A stretch of 64,000 nucleotides of DNA from Furcasterigmium furcatum (Eukaryota > Ascomycota > Sordariomycetes > Glomerellales > Plectosphaerellaceae): the NCBI GenBank assembly GCA_001599815.1, contig BCIA01000001.1, positions 4,406,934 to 4,470,933 on the forward strand, in the 5' to 3' direction. Shown here one piece after another: positions 45,378 to 56,593 of the stretch. The notes under the pieces were generated by a model that did not search any database, was not told the DNA's origin, and saw only the letters and a program-made list of their open reading frames with translations. The translations under genes and the position numbers were made by a program. The number at the start of each line of letters is the position of its first letter. Positions within the stretch are counted from its first letter, which is position 1.

Positions 45378-46756
45378 CTTGAATGATGTTTGGGTATCTT
45401 GAACTTGGAAAGGAAGAAAATGATGTGTAGAACAGTCAAATGACAACCCGGCCAGCGGAAGAGAATCGAAAAGATGAGATGAAGATGAGATGGAAGTAAG
45501 TTGCGTGTTGAATAGGTAGAATCAAGAGATGATGCAGCCGAAAATTGTGCCTTATATACAACGAATTCAATGCTCCCAGCCGGTCGGTCAGGCGCGTCTC
45601 TCATCCTCGTGATGCTGTCAAAACAGCTGGGGCCGAGGCGTGTCAGGATGAGACGAGACGAACAGGGGGCATCGTCCCATGCCGCGCCCCAGGTTGTCTT
45701 GTCAAGGGGCTTGACACTGTCGCAAAGGGCAGTTTGAGACGCCCAGAACGATTGCAACATGGGGCAGACGTCCATTCTGGGATTTCACTGCAATGCGACA
45801 GCCCCCAGAAACAGCCAAACCCACTCTGCCAATGCTCGTGTCGACTTGTGAGGACGCGGCTATTCTGGGATCAGGTCACCCTTGTTCGTTTGGGAGAGAA
45901 TGTCACTCGTTCGCATAACACTCCCCGGCTAGACGGCGCCATTCGAGACCTTTTACGTACAAGATCTCAGAAGCCTACTTTCTAACAGCTAGGCGACACC
46001 GAGATTCCTCCCCAAGTCGGCGACACTGCAGTGCCGCTTGCCCGGAGGAGCCCCTAAGGAGGCTCAGGAGATTCCTCCCCCTGAGACTCAAGTTTCGTCG
46101 TGACGAAGGACACAGATGTGGAAGCCAACCGCCGCCCCATGTCGCCCCTGAATGGCTAAAGTCGAGATGACCCGAACTTGAGGATCATAAAACCTATGGC
46201 CGGTCCAGCTATGCTTCCGTCCAGATGGGCATTCCTTACTCGGATTCCGAGAAGTGGAATAAGCGCCTTGGATTCAACTTCTGTTCTGCGACAGTGCCTC
46301 TCAGTTTCTCCGGTCAAAAAAACGTCATCTTAATTTCTTTTCAAGGCTCGATCTGAAGTTGGCCCGTCGACAGTGTCGTTCCATGGGTGGTCATGCTCTG
46401 CGACTTCCTCCCACGCCCCTCTATCCATATTCTTCGTCGAGGCCAAGGGCCCCAAATCCCTCAGTGCGTCCCTTGATGCCCCGAAAAGATGGTCCCGTCC
46501 TTCATTTTCTCCAGCTGGCCCCGTGGTGATTCGGGACTCGGGCTCCCCAACAAGGCTAGGTGAGAGGCAAAATTCATCTTTTGGACCATTGCGCGCGCAG
46601 AAAACCGAAAGTGCACTCTTACTGCGAAACCTCGAGTCCAGTTTCCATCTGGATTTGTTTCTTCGACTCATAATGGAGGAGGAACTTGCATAGTTCCGGG
46701 TAGTGTGTCAGGTGCCACGTTTCCGCCACGGTGTCTGTGAACGCTTCTCTGCCGAT
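45378..46756. other. Intergenic
   Basis: Promoter of the 8-Cys gene with the TATA box noted in that entry. An 8-bp phrase (agattcctcccc) occurs twice near 46001 and 46068. No gene is recognised. Confidence 0.5.
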
Positions 46757-47038
46757 TCACAAGGTCCGGTGCTGCTGTATCGCAGCCCATCTCCTGCGGA
46801 AGACGCGGAAGAGGGCGCGGGGATCATCATCGCCGTGCCGCGTGCTGTGCCAAGTCACGTAAAGCCCCTCGACCTGCGTCTCGTTCTCGGGCAGTGCCCG
46901 AGTGAAACGGACCAAGAAAGCATCTCTGTCCTTTGCGTACCACAGGTCCAGAACCCTGTGCCTTGGCATGTTCATGAACACGGTAACGGCTGCTGCGAAA
47001 AGGAGGCCCGCAGTGGCGGCGATAGAGCCCGGCTGCAT
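46757..47038 (-). CDS. Hypothetical 93-residue protein or gene fragment
   Basis: From ATG 47038 the frame runs 93 residues to the stop at 46757; the frame stays open upstream to 47317 without another ATG. The sequence starts MQPGSIAATAGLLFAAAVTVF, a possible signal or membrane anchor, and continues with LDLWYAKDRDAFLVRFTRALPENETQVEGLYVTW. Codon composition is more gene-like than in the AT-rich flanks. I recognise no domain. It could be the last exon of a gene whose upstream part I cannot find, or a relic; the neighbouring fragment at 47507 supports the relic view. Confidence 0.35.
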   Translation of the reverse strand: MQPGSIAATAGLLFAAAVTVFMNMPRHRVLDLWYAKDRDAFLVRFTRALPENETQVEGLYVTWHSTRHGDDDPRALFRVFRRRWAAIQQHRTL

Positions 47039-47506
47039 GCGTGCACGGCTCAGTAGCCGCGAAGTCAGGACCAGCACTCCGAGATTGGGATATCGTAGGT
47101 TGCCTGAAGAGCTGCGTCGCAGGAAATCCTCGGCTTCGATGAAGGATGATGCGGCGATTGATCTTCTTGGATGGATGTCTTGGCACGGACGGGGATCAAG
47201 GGAGATGGGCTGTCCAGCTCTTAAATGGAGACAGCAAGAGTCACAGAACAAGCCCCAGGAATAAGCTTTCTTGGAGACGAGCGCACGATTTTCATGACCA
47301 AGGAGGCGTATGGGCACGACGCCGAGAAAACTCGATATCAGTTGATATAGTTATATCTCCTTTTCACCATTGAAATAGGACCGAACAGGGCCCCGAAAGA
47401 GGGGACAGACGCCGCGTACGTAGCATTCTACTCGGTCGTTATAACCATCATCCTCCTTAACGGTGGTGAGCTTAGCGATCCAAAGTTGCGAAGATACCTG
47501 AATCGT

Positions 47507-47820
47507 TTAAACGCCGAGGACAACGTGGTCGCGGAGCCGACCGACGAGGTGCTCAAGAGGATACAAGCTCAGAGTTACATTATTCGACAAGTCCAGCGGG
47601 ACGCCGGCAGCGTGCAGCAGACGCAGGACGGCACCGAGAACGTTGTTTGGTAGGTGGGACCTCGGGGTCATGAGGTGGGCATAGATGGCGCGAGCGGGCT
47701 CGCACGGGAGGTCTGGGGTCCCCAGGAGGACGTGCATGATGCGCGGGCGCTTGAGAAGAAGATTCACGGGAGCTTCAGGCTCGGGGAGACTGCCGCAGGT
47801 ACAAAGGAGGAGCTCAGGGG
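47507..47820 (-). pseudogene. Coding-like fragment without a start
   Basis: A minus-strand frame is open from about 47820 to the stop at 47507. It reads as helical, repeat-like protein: LLLKRPRIMHVLLGTPDLP, EPARAIYAHLMTPRS, NNVLGAVLRLLHAAGVPLD. The units resemble the ankyrin-like helices of fungal regulatory proteins. No ATG with a signal or upstream exon is evident (an internal ATG is at 47737). I take it as a broken remnant of a larger gene. Confidence 0.35.
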
Positions 47821-48110
47821 TTGAGCAAGTACATTCACGGCTTGGGGACCAGGGGCGGGCATGGTTTCCTGTGCCCTCACAAGCTTTGTCACAAGCTTCA
47901 GCAGGCCTGCAGCGTTAGTGTCGCTCTAGTCCTGCGGAACACCTGTAAACAGTTGACTCCGGCAACCCGGCAAGGCCAAGCTGATGCCGAGCAGTCTCTG
48001 GCTTGGCTGCATAGGGAAAGCCCGCTTTACAGCCGCGTATCAAGAAATGCGATTGGAGCACGGAGAGTGTACAATGCATAGAAGCATGCAGTCCTGCTGA
48101 GTCCTGAACT

Positions 48111-48590
48111 AGTGGCTTGGAAAAGTGTGACTGGTTGCCGCATGGGCGCAGCGAGGTGGCCGAAGATAGGATAGCCTCAACTTAGACACGGATTGAAGCA
48201 TATTTACGCGGAAATCACACACAATTATCGAGTTCATGGCGGTTACTCCCTCTTGCCGTCAAGTAGTGGCTTAGGACTGCATGATCCAGAGCGGCACGGT
48301 CGCAGCGAGGTAACCGTATGTAGGGTATGCTGGACTTGGACGAAGAACAGAGAGTTATACGCGGAAAAGCACACAGTTACTTGGGCTCACTCCCTGTAGA
48401 ATGGCCGTAAACAGTCAACTAGTGGCTTGGAGATCGTGATCCAGCACCACGCATTTGCAGCGAGGTCGGCGAACATGAGGCAGCCTCGACGTTTCTGGAG
48501 GACGAAGGGATAACGTCCCACAGTGGCCGGGTCGGGGGGCTGGGCGGGTCCGAGGTGGGGGACGTTATACGCGGGAAGTAACTGGGCAGC
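48111..48590 (+). repeat. Tandem repeat, about 155-bp period, three diverged copies
   Basis: Anchor words recur at constant spacing. AGTGGCTT occurs at 48111, 48265 and 48421; GCAGCGAGG at 48148, 48302 and 48457; TACGCGGAAA at 48205 and 48358, with a close form at 48569. Copy three has about 50 extra bases before its TACGCGG word. The array ends about 200 bp before the secreted-protein ATG at 48793. Confidence 0.85.
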
Positions 48591-48671
48591 TCGTGACAGA
48601 GACAGGGACAACGGCGGCGAGTTGTCTTTAACCTCGAGCTCAGGACAGACGGCTGGCAGGGGAGGAGAAAT

Positions 48672-48679
48672 TATAAAAG
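48672..48679 (+). promoter_or_regulatory. TATA box
   Basis: TATAAAAG about 115 bp upstream of ATG 48793. Confidence 0.65.
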
Positions 48680-48792
48680 GGCGGTCAACCGACGACACTG
48701 ACGGTGAAGGTTCTCTCTGGAAAATAGGCTGCCTTGAGAACTATCCCTCCTCGCTTCCTGGGGCACCTCTCAGCTCCATCACGACCACCAAC

Positions 48793-49585
48793 ATGCTTTT
48801 CAAGTACCTTATTCCCAGCCTTCTGGCTGCTGCAGCTGTAGCTGTGCCCGTTGAAGACGTTGTCGAATTTGACCAGGACGTCGTCCTCTTCAAGCGCGAC
48901 CATGTCCTCGAGGCTCGGGACCTTGAGCTCGCCGAGATACACGGAGTCAACCTGAACGAGAGTAGGCACCCCCGCACCCAGCAGTCCCTCTCCCTGTTTA
49001 CCCTACGAGGGTAATACTTACTAATATCCACTGCCTATAGTGTACAAGCACGCTATGGTCAAGCGTGATGATGGAGACCATGTCATCATCTGGGTCGACA
49101 ACAACTTCAACGAGACCCTCCCCGACGAGACCGAGGATGAGCAGGGCATCAACAAACGCCAGAGCGTCCGCCTTGGCAAGGACAGCAGGTTTTTCGGCGG
49201 GACGGGCGCGATTTCCGACTGGTGCCGTGGCCATGACAGGACGGATTGGACAAGTTCGAGCGCACCTTACTCTGGTGGCGTCCAGGCCATGTATCAATGG
49301 GCACGCGCCCACCGGGGTGGCAACTGGCCCGTCCCGTCAGGAAGCTGGCGGAATCTCGTTGTCGCTGGCTCTAACAACGGCGCCAACGCCCTCTACAAGG
49401 TGTACGGTCGCGACTGGCCCGACACTAAGATAGGTACGATGGACGTCAGGAACGACGCCGATTGGACTCAGAACAAAGCGCGGAAGTTCGGCAACTCGTG
49501 GAGGGCGGCCTCGCACGGAGCGCAGACGTGCGGTGTACACTTCCGCGTCAGATACCAGCTCCTCAGGACCAAGTACAACGTCTAG
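48793..49585 (+). CDS. Secreted protein with Kex2-type pro-region
   Basis: Two exons (48793-48961, 49041-49585) encode 237 residues; the intron acceptor is CCTATAG and the junction codon becomes ATG (Met57). A signal peptide (MLFKYLIPSLLAAAAVA) is followed by an acidic pro-region with three Lys-Arg sites at 34-35, 64-65 and 95-96. Cleavage after residue 96 would release a 141-residue mature protein. That part is rich in Trp, Gly and Asn (GGNWPVPSGSWRNLVVAGSNNG) and has two cysteines (DWCRGH and TCGVHF), which could form one disulfide. I do not recognise the family. The pro-region layout suggests processing in the Golgi and release to the outside, as in secreted hydrolases or effector-like proteins. 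Confidence 0.82.
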
Positions 49586-51303
49586 GCTGCTGTTGCTTGC
49601 TTCAGGTCGCCGAGGCGGACCAGATCTGACACGGACAACCTAATCAGGGGCTTTTCAGGGCACCGAGTACAGAGGAGGTCGCAGACTCGCGGTGTTTTTC
49701 TGTATATCTTCACTTCTCAGTTAGTGCGACAATTATCAACAGGCCCTTATCCACATGATGCACAGCATAAAGATACCTGCGTGAATAGCCCGCCGTAGGC
49801 CAGGGGCAGCACATCTCGATCGTGTAGCCGTCAGTCTCAAGACTCAAAGACGAGGCGCTCAAGCCTGTGGCTGGTGGCCGGAGATGGGAACCGTCCCTGG
49901 ACCGTGTACTTTTGTGAAGCAGCGGCAGGGCGGGACAGGAAGGGCACAAGATGAGACGCGACATGACCGGGTTGAATTGATGAAGCAACGCTAGTAACGC
50001 CTCCTTGGACCTTCTTGAATGTGAAATGCATCGTGACCAGTAGCACTGTCCCTCCCTCTCGTCAATCCTCCTCCCTCTGCGGCGGGGGGCCGGCCGGCTG
50101 TATCACCTTTCGGATAAGCCTCGCGCGGGCCAGATGGGTAGGCTCGTTCTCGGCGAGGGCGCTGTAGGCCAGCAGGGGCGAGTGGCCGACGATGGAGGTG
50201 TACTGTACTCTTTGAACTGGAGCATCGCTGTCCTTCCGAAGCCAAAATTCAGTGGCTTTACATGATTCCCACTGAAGATTTCCGCCAGGTGTGCCAGTGG
50301 GCTTCGAGGTTGCCACGCGGGCAGTCACGAGCCTGGAAACTTTTGACAGGCCCTCTTCGAGTTCAAAGTGGCTGAGAAATCTGCAGAATTGAAAGTCCAA
50401 GTCAAAGGTCCAAGTCAAACCATGCCGTCTCGACGATGATGAGTTCACCCATGTGAACGGACTCCAAGCGCGGATGCACCGCCATGACTCTGGTGACAAC
50501 ACAGGTAGAGCTCCGTGTTCAAGTTCCTTCCACACTTTTCTGTCTCCCGCTGTTGTTCCAGTAGTAACTGGCAAGTAGTACTGACTGTTCTGTCGTGTGA
50601 GCTGGTCGTTGAGCTGCTTAGTTGAGCCTTGGGATTCCCTGACATGATGGGCGGCCCGCCTGGCGCCGAAGATTCCGGGAGCCGCCTCAGGGTGAACGAT
50701 GATGCGAGCTATCGACCTGGTAATCTAATAGCAGCACCCGTTTTCGTGCATGAACTGCCGGTCCGCGGCTCAGTACCAAGCAATGCCTCGGAGGGCCTGG
50801 ATCCTCCAATATGCGGGGTCTGCATCGTCAAGATGGTGTATAGAATCTCCGAATCGCCGACTGAGTAGTGTGCCTCGCCTCCATTCGAGCGGCTGAATAT
50901 TAGCATATTTCTTAGAGGACCGGGACGCCATCACCCGCCTTCCTCGGAACGTGGTCCCAAATCGACCAAGTTCAGCAGGGGTCTCTAAGACTACGGCCTC
51001 GCGTCTTTCTTTCAACACACTTATGGTCTCTATTTTCCTCACAGTTTTCCGCCGTCGACTGAGCTGACCCAAATACATAGACTGGACTAGACTGCATGAA
51101 TATATGAGGGAGGCAATTCAACATATACCCATTTGGCACCGTGGAACATGATACTCCATCTTGCCGTAAAGGGCGCGCGCCTGGTGTTGACGGGGAAACA
51201 CAACGAAGAAATGGTATAAAAGCCCTTGGCAGTCTTGCTTCTCTTGATCTCGGGCATCGGTGCATCTACCTCGGACAGACCACCGGCACCGCGAGTCTGC
51301 ATC
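49586..51303. other. Intergenic, mannanase promoter
   Basis: Two weak open frames, 50062-50574 on the minus strand and 50644-50868 on the plus strand, have no domain or signal peptide. The first ends in a locally gene-like stretch (LARARLIRKVIQ) and may be a relic. The TATA box before the mannanase is annotated separately. Confidence 0.5.
51215..51222 (+). promoter_or_regulatory. TATA box
   Basis: TATAAAAG about 90 bp upstream of ATG 51304. Confidence 0.7.
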
Positions 51304-52725
51304 ATGAAATCCATCTTGGCCTACATTACCCTGGCTGTTGCCGGCACGGCCTCGGCACAGCAGAGTCTCTGGGGACAATGCGGCGGCATAGGCCACAGCG
51401 GACCGACTACTTGTGTTTCCGGCGCCGTCTGCCAGTACTACAACGACTGGTACTCGCAGTGCATTCCGGGAACTGGTCAGCCGCCAACCCCGACCACGAC
51501 GAGGACCTCGACCTCCACTACCCTCAGCACCAGCACTCGTACGACCACGACCACGACGTCCCTCCCTCCTCCCACGGGCACGGGATTCCCTAGGGCTACC
51601 GGAACACGCTTCACCATCGACGGCGTGACCAAGTACTGGGCCGGAACCAACTGCTACTGGTGCACTGCAGGAGGCATCAGCAACGCCGACCTCAATCTCG
51701 TCTTCGACCACCTCCGCTCGTCCGGCATCAAGATCCTCCGTGTCTGGGGCTTCAACGACGTCAACAGCATCCCGGGAGGCAACCAGGTCTGGTTCCAGCA
51801 CCTCTCGGCCTCGGGTTCGACCATCAACACGGGCGACAACGGCCTGGGACGCATCGACGCCGCCGTGCGCGCCGCCGAGCGCACCGGCATCAAGCTCATC
51901 ATCAACTTCGTCAACAACTGGGATGACTACGGCGGCATCAAGGCCTACACCAACGCCTTTGGCGGCACGCACCAGCAGTGGTACACGAACACCGCCGCAC
52001 AGGCGCAGTACAGGCGCTACATCCAGGCCGTCGTCTCCCGCCACCGCACCAGCACGGCCATCCTCGCGTGGGAGCTCGCCAACGAGCCCCGCTGCCAGGG
52101 ATGCAACACCAATGTCATCCACGAGTGGGCGAAGACGACGTCCGAGTACGTCAAGAGCCTCGCGCCCTCGCACATGGTCACCCTCGGCGACGAAGGGTTC
52201 GGCCTCCCCGGCGAGTCGAGCTACCCGTACGGATACTCCGAGGGCACCAACTGGGTGAAGCTGCTGGAGATCAAGACGCTCGACTTTGCCACGTTCCATC
52301 TGTATCCCAACTCCTGTAAGTCTTGGCCTGATATTATCTACCAGCAGCATACTGACGATTCTCGAATAGGGAGCACAACCTACGACTGGGGCAACAAATG
52401 GGTCAGGGACCACGCCGCCTTCTGCGCGGCCGCCAACAAGCCCTGCTTCTTCGAAGAATGTGAGTTTTCTTTTCTTTCCGGGTCATTGGGTCAATCCGAC
52501 TGGTTGCTGACGTTACACGCAGACGGCGCGCCCGAGAGGCACTGCGAGATCGAGCGCCCCTGGCAGCTCACCTCCGTCGCATCCCCCGGAATGGCCGGCG
52601 ATGCGTTCTGGCAGCTCGGCGATACCCTCAGCACAGGCCCGACCCACGACGATGGAAACACCATCTACTACGGCTCGTCGGACTGGACCTGCCTGGTCAC
52701 CAACCACGTTGCCGCGATCGGGTAA
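51304..52725 (+). CDS. Secreted endo-beta-1,4-mannanase, CBM1-GH5
   Basis: Three exons (51304-52315, 52370-52459, 52523-52725) encode 434 residues. A signal peptide (residues 1-18) is followed by a family-1 carbohydrate-binding module at about 20-53 (SLWGQCGGIGHSGPTTC with the QYYNDWYSQC end) and a Thr/Pro linker to about residue 95. The GH5 catalytic domain, subfamily 7 by its motifs, follows. The acid/base is Glu261 in AWELANEPRC, and the nucleophile is one of Glu366/Glu367 in CFFEEYG. The enzyme cuts internal bonds of mannan and glucomannan in plant cell walls, and the CBM1 binds crystalline cellulose or mannan. The N-terminal CBM position is less common than the C-terminal one in fungal mannanases. 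Confidence 0.95.
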   Translation: MKSILAYITLAVAGTASAQQSLWGQCGGIGHSGPTTCVSGAVCQYYNDWYSQCIPGTGQPPTPTTTRTSTSTTLSTSTRTTTTTTSLPPPTGTGFPRATGTRFTIDGVTKYWAGTNCYWCTAGGISNADLNLVFDHLRSSGIKILRVWGFNDVNSIPGGNQVWFQHLSASGSTINTGDNGLGRIDAAVRAAERTGIKLIINFVNNWDDYGGIKAYTNAFGGTHQQWYTNTAAQAQYRRYIQAVVSRHRTSTAILAWELANEPRCQGCNTNVIHEWAKTTSEYVKSLAPSHMVTLGDEGFGLPGESSYPYGYSEGTNWVKLLEIKTLDFATFHLYPNSCKSWPDIIYQQHTDDSRIGSTTYDWGNKWVRDHAAFCAAANKPCFFEECEFSFLSGSLGQSDWLLTLHADGAPERHCEIERPWQLTSVASPGMAGDAFWQLGDTLSTGPTHDDGNTIYYGSSDWTCLVTNHVAAIG

Positions 52726-53142
52726 GCTGGGGATGAGAGGATGGGGGTATGTTGGACGTGGCGCCTGATCGGCAGTACACATGCATTGCTAGCCAAGTGA
52801 ATGCGACGCCACGGCTCACCAGTCGAATGGGCGCTGTGTTCGGGGGCAGAAGTACGCGTGTAGAGCGCCGGCCAGGGGCTTGGGTCGCAGTGTACCACAA
52901 AATCATCAATGATTCACGCTCGAATGCAGGTGGCTGGGATGGCGATTTACCCGGGCGGGAGGATTTCTTCAGGCCGGTTCTTTCAAAAGAATCATCCTCA
53001 TCGCTGTTTCCCAGCACTCACATCTCAAGTCTGATCCTTCGGTTTTTGTGTTCTCAATGGTGATAGCTTGGGATCGACGACGAGTAAAACGCATATTCAT
53101 TCCGCTTCGTACTGAAATATTCCACTGAAGCTGGTCGCCAAC
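52726..53142. other. Intergenic, GMC promoter
   Basis: Mannanase 3' UTR and promoter of the GMC gene. No further feature seen. Confidence 0.5.
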
Positions 53143-55007
53143 ATGATCGCTGCACGTATCACTGGTCTGGCATTGATTGTCGGCGCCCCCGTTGCGGCCT
53201 CATGCGTCCAAGTCTACGACTTTGTAAGGCTCCACGGCGTCAGCAGAGCAAAATTGTTGAGCTGACACGTTTTTTTGTCCAGATCATCGTTGGCGGTGGA
53301 ACTGCTGGTCTTGCAGTGGCAGCTCGTGTTAGCAATGGTCTCCCGGATGCAAGGATCCTCGTTATCGAGGCTGGGCCGGAAGGCTTCGACGAGGAACACA
53401 TCTACATCCCCGGCATGAAAGCCCTAGCCATCATGGGGCCCTTGGACTGGAGTCTTGTATCCGTTCCTCAAGAACACGTCAAGAACCGTACCATCATCCA
53501 GAGTAGAGGCAAGGTTCTCGGTGGCAGCTCAGCCATCAACCTCATGTCGCATGATCGTGCCGCCGCTGTCGAGTACGACGATTGGGAAGCGCTTGGAAAC
53601 GAGGGCTGGAACTGGGAGACTCTTCTAGATGCTATGATCAGGGCAGAGAACTTCACAGGCATCGACTCGGAGCACTACGGATCCAGCGGCGTCGGCGACT
53701 CGGGTCCGGTGAAGTCGGTCATCAATCGCCATATCCCGTCGCATCAGGAGTACTGGCTCCCGACTATGAACAACCTAGGCGTCCGGACCAACCTGGAATC
53801 TCTCGGTGGCGACGTCAACGGGGTCATGTACCAGCCCAGCAGCATCGACCCCGACAAGTGGGTGCGGTCGTACAGCGCCAACGCGTATCTGCCCATCGCT
53901 GGCCCGAACCTCGAGGTCTGGACGGAGACTCGTGTTGCCAAAATCGACTTCTCCGAAGGACCGAACGGTTATCGGGCTACCGGCGTGAAGCTTGCAAATG
54001 GCACCACAGTTGCTGCACGCCGAGAAGTCATCCTCTCCGCCGGATCCATCCACACCCCCGGCCTCCTCGAGCTATCGGGCATCGGCAAGGCCGATGTGCT
54101 AGCCAACGCGGGCATCAAGCAAATCATCAACCTTCAAGGTGTCGGCGAGAACCTCCAGGACCACATCCGGGTGCAGTCTTCCTACCAGCTGCGGGAGGAC
54201 ATCACCTCCTTTGACATCCTCCGTTTCAACCAGACGTACGCGGCAGAGCAGCTGGCCCTTTATCACGCAGGAGAACCCGGGCTTTACGATTACACAGGCT
54301 CCGCGTATTCCTTCACCAACTGGGAACAGACCGCCGGTGCCAATGTTAGCTCTCGCCTTGTAGAGCTGGGCGAGCAGGCCGTCGCCAAGGACGGATCCCC
54401 TGCAAGTCGCACGAAACTCAAGTGGCTCACGGACCCGGACGTGCCACAGCTCGAGGTAATTTTCTCAGATGGGTACACAGGTGTCAAAGGCTACCCGCCC
54501 GCGGGAAGCGAGCTATACGGGGAGTCGTTTTTCACCCTCATATGCGGGCTCATGCACCCCCTGAGTCGCGGTAGCGTCCACATCGCATCCGGCGATATCG
54601 ACGACGCCCCGCGGATCGACCCAAATTACCTTGCCCACGAGCACGACGTAGAGGCTCTCGTACATTCGATCAAGTTCGCGCGGAAGATCGCACAGACAGA
54701 GCCGCTCCGGGATCTCTGGGTCGCCGAGTACGAACCCGGGCTGGATGCTGCGCAGACTGATGAGGAGTGGCGGGAGTTTGTCTACAACAGCGCTCTGACC
54801 ATCTTCCATCCCGTTGGGACCGCGGCCATGCTGCCCAAGGAGGAGGATGGTGTTGTTGACAGCCAACTTCGGGTGTACGGCACCGAAAACCTTCGCGTCG
54901 TCGATGCGAGCGTCATGCCTGTCTTGATATCGGCGCACATCGCGACGGCAGTCTATGGCATTGCAGAGATTGCGGCTGACCTTATTGTAACGCAGTATTC
55001 CTCGTGA
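53143..55007 (+). CDS. Secreted GMC oxidoreductase (AA3_2-like)
   Basis: Two exons (53143-53223, 53283-55007) encode 601 residues. A signal peptide (MIAARITGLALIVGAPVAAS) precedes the ADP-binding loop IIVGGGTAGLAVAARV split by the 59-nt intron. The second GMC signature is RGKVLGGSSAINLM, and the third is SAGSIHTPGLLELSGIG. The catalytic pair is His536 in HPVGTAAM and His579 in ISAHIATAVY. FAD-dependent enzymes of this type oxidise aryl alcohols, sugars or similar alcohols and produce hydrogen peroxide or reduce quinones. The adjacent mannanase suggests joint action on plant cell walls, but the substrate is not fixed. Confidence 0.92.
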
Positions 55008-56593
55008 GCAAGGTCGATGCATTTCCCTTTTCATCAAGGAGGGCGAGACTGGGCTAAAAGCACTGAAGTTTAAGCACAATCAGCCACGTTGGCTAGGTGG
55101 TCGAGCAGAGTATGCCCAAGCAGATCGCCGCCATCTACTCAAATCCGCCCAAGATAACCACAGAATATATTTTCAACCGTCTCAAGACTTCCGCGGACGA
55201 GTCACGCCGCTTCTGGTTTGCGTAAAAGCACTTTTGGGGAAGGAGTGCGAAAGACACGACCAACCCCTGAACCCCTGAAAGGCCTGAACATTGGAGCAGG
55301 GATCATCACTCACCTCAGCGAGGCATTTTCGACGGTCGTACGGATGACGTGCGACTTCTCCAGAGTCATGAATCGTTGGCCTTATGGATCGCCCTGTAGG
55401 GAGGCAAGGAGGGGATGTTATCTCCACGGACGGACAGACGCTCCTCAACGGAGACCCCGGCCGGACAGAACCCCGCCCATGTCCTCCCTGCGCGCCCCAG
55501 ATATGAATCCCAGTATAGTAGGTAGTAGTCTAGACAGCTTCGGGACCGAGGAGGTGTAACAACCAACAAAAAGCTCCGGTCGCGGACGCCGTCACTCTCG
55601 CGATATCTGACCCACCATGAACCCCGGCCGGCCGGCAGGTTGCCGGTCTGGATCGTCAAGCTCAGTTTCGGCGCTGGCCCCAAAAGGGTAGGGCGCCAAG
55701 GCCTAGGAACTCGACGAGCGCACTGCACGTCCATACTGATCATCAGGTACGGGGTGATCGAGTGCGGGTTTTATCAGGCCGCATCCACTATGATCGAGCC
55801 CGCCCCTGATCCCAGACGAAGCCATCACCAGCCTCTGGCCTCTCCTCGGCGAGACCACCCGGTCCACCCACCCCGGGCTGCCGCTAAGTATTCTAGCGCG
55901 CTTCCATTTTCCTTCCATGCTTGCCCCCTTTTGGACAAGCCCATCCGGCACTTCCATCCAGCTCCCTATTGATTGGACGCTTCCCCTTCGGGGAACCCGG
56001 TGTCAAGGCCAAGCTCATGGCTAGTCCCTGGTCCGGTCCGCCCCCGCACAGTCTCATCGTGCCCAGGCCGATGTGGACACGCCGTATGAATGAGCGAGAG
56101 TTTTCGCGATGTGCCCATTCTTGCGGGCGCAATATGGCGCCCTGAGACCCCCCAGCGAGCGCTGCTAAGGGCGCCACACTTTGGTTTGGCTCGCCGGGTT
56201 TGACCTCATTCTCGAGCTTGGACTGGCCCGTTCGGGCATGATGGCTGGGCCTGGCCTGATCTGAAGCCGTTGCCATCGCCCATGGAGTCCCCGAGCTGGG
56301 GAATCAAGCTCACCTTGGAGAGCTCCAGCTACTAGCTTCTTTCTCCAGATGGGGGATGCCAGCTCGACGCCAACGCGAAAATCGTGCGGGTTTCGAGCCC
56401 GGTCCGGATGGAGCTCTGGGCAAGCTCGAGGAGGATAAGTAGAGAACAGCTTCCACGATGAAGGAGCTTTGTTCTGGCCATCTCATCAGCATCCAGCCTC
56501 TTTCAACTGCATCTCAAGACCTTCACTGAAGGCGCATATTGACTTCATCTTCATACTATTCTCAACCTCCCTTTTCACTTACACACAATCACC
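55008..56593. other. Intergenic, promoter of FHS transporter
   Basis: No gene recognised. The last 150 bp before ATG 56594 are CT/AC-rich, as in fungal leaders. A stretch around 56385-56400 can form a small stem with a TTTCGAG loop but lacks the rest of a tRNA. Confidence 0.5.

Noticed and set aside
56380..56410. tRNA-like T-loop (TTTCGAG between GGG and CCC)
   Set aside because: No acceptor stem, D-arm or anticodon arm could be placed around it.
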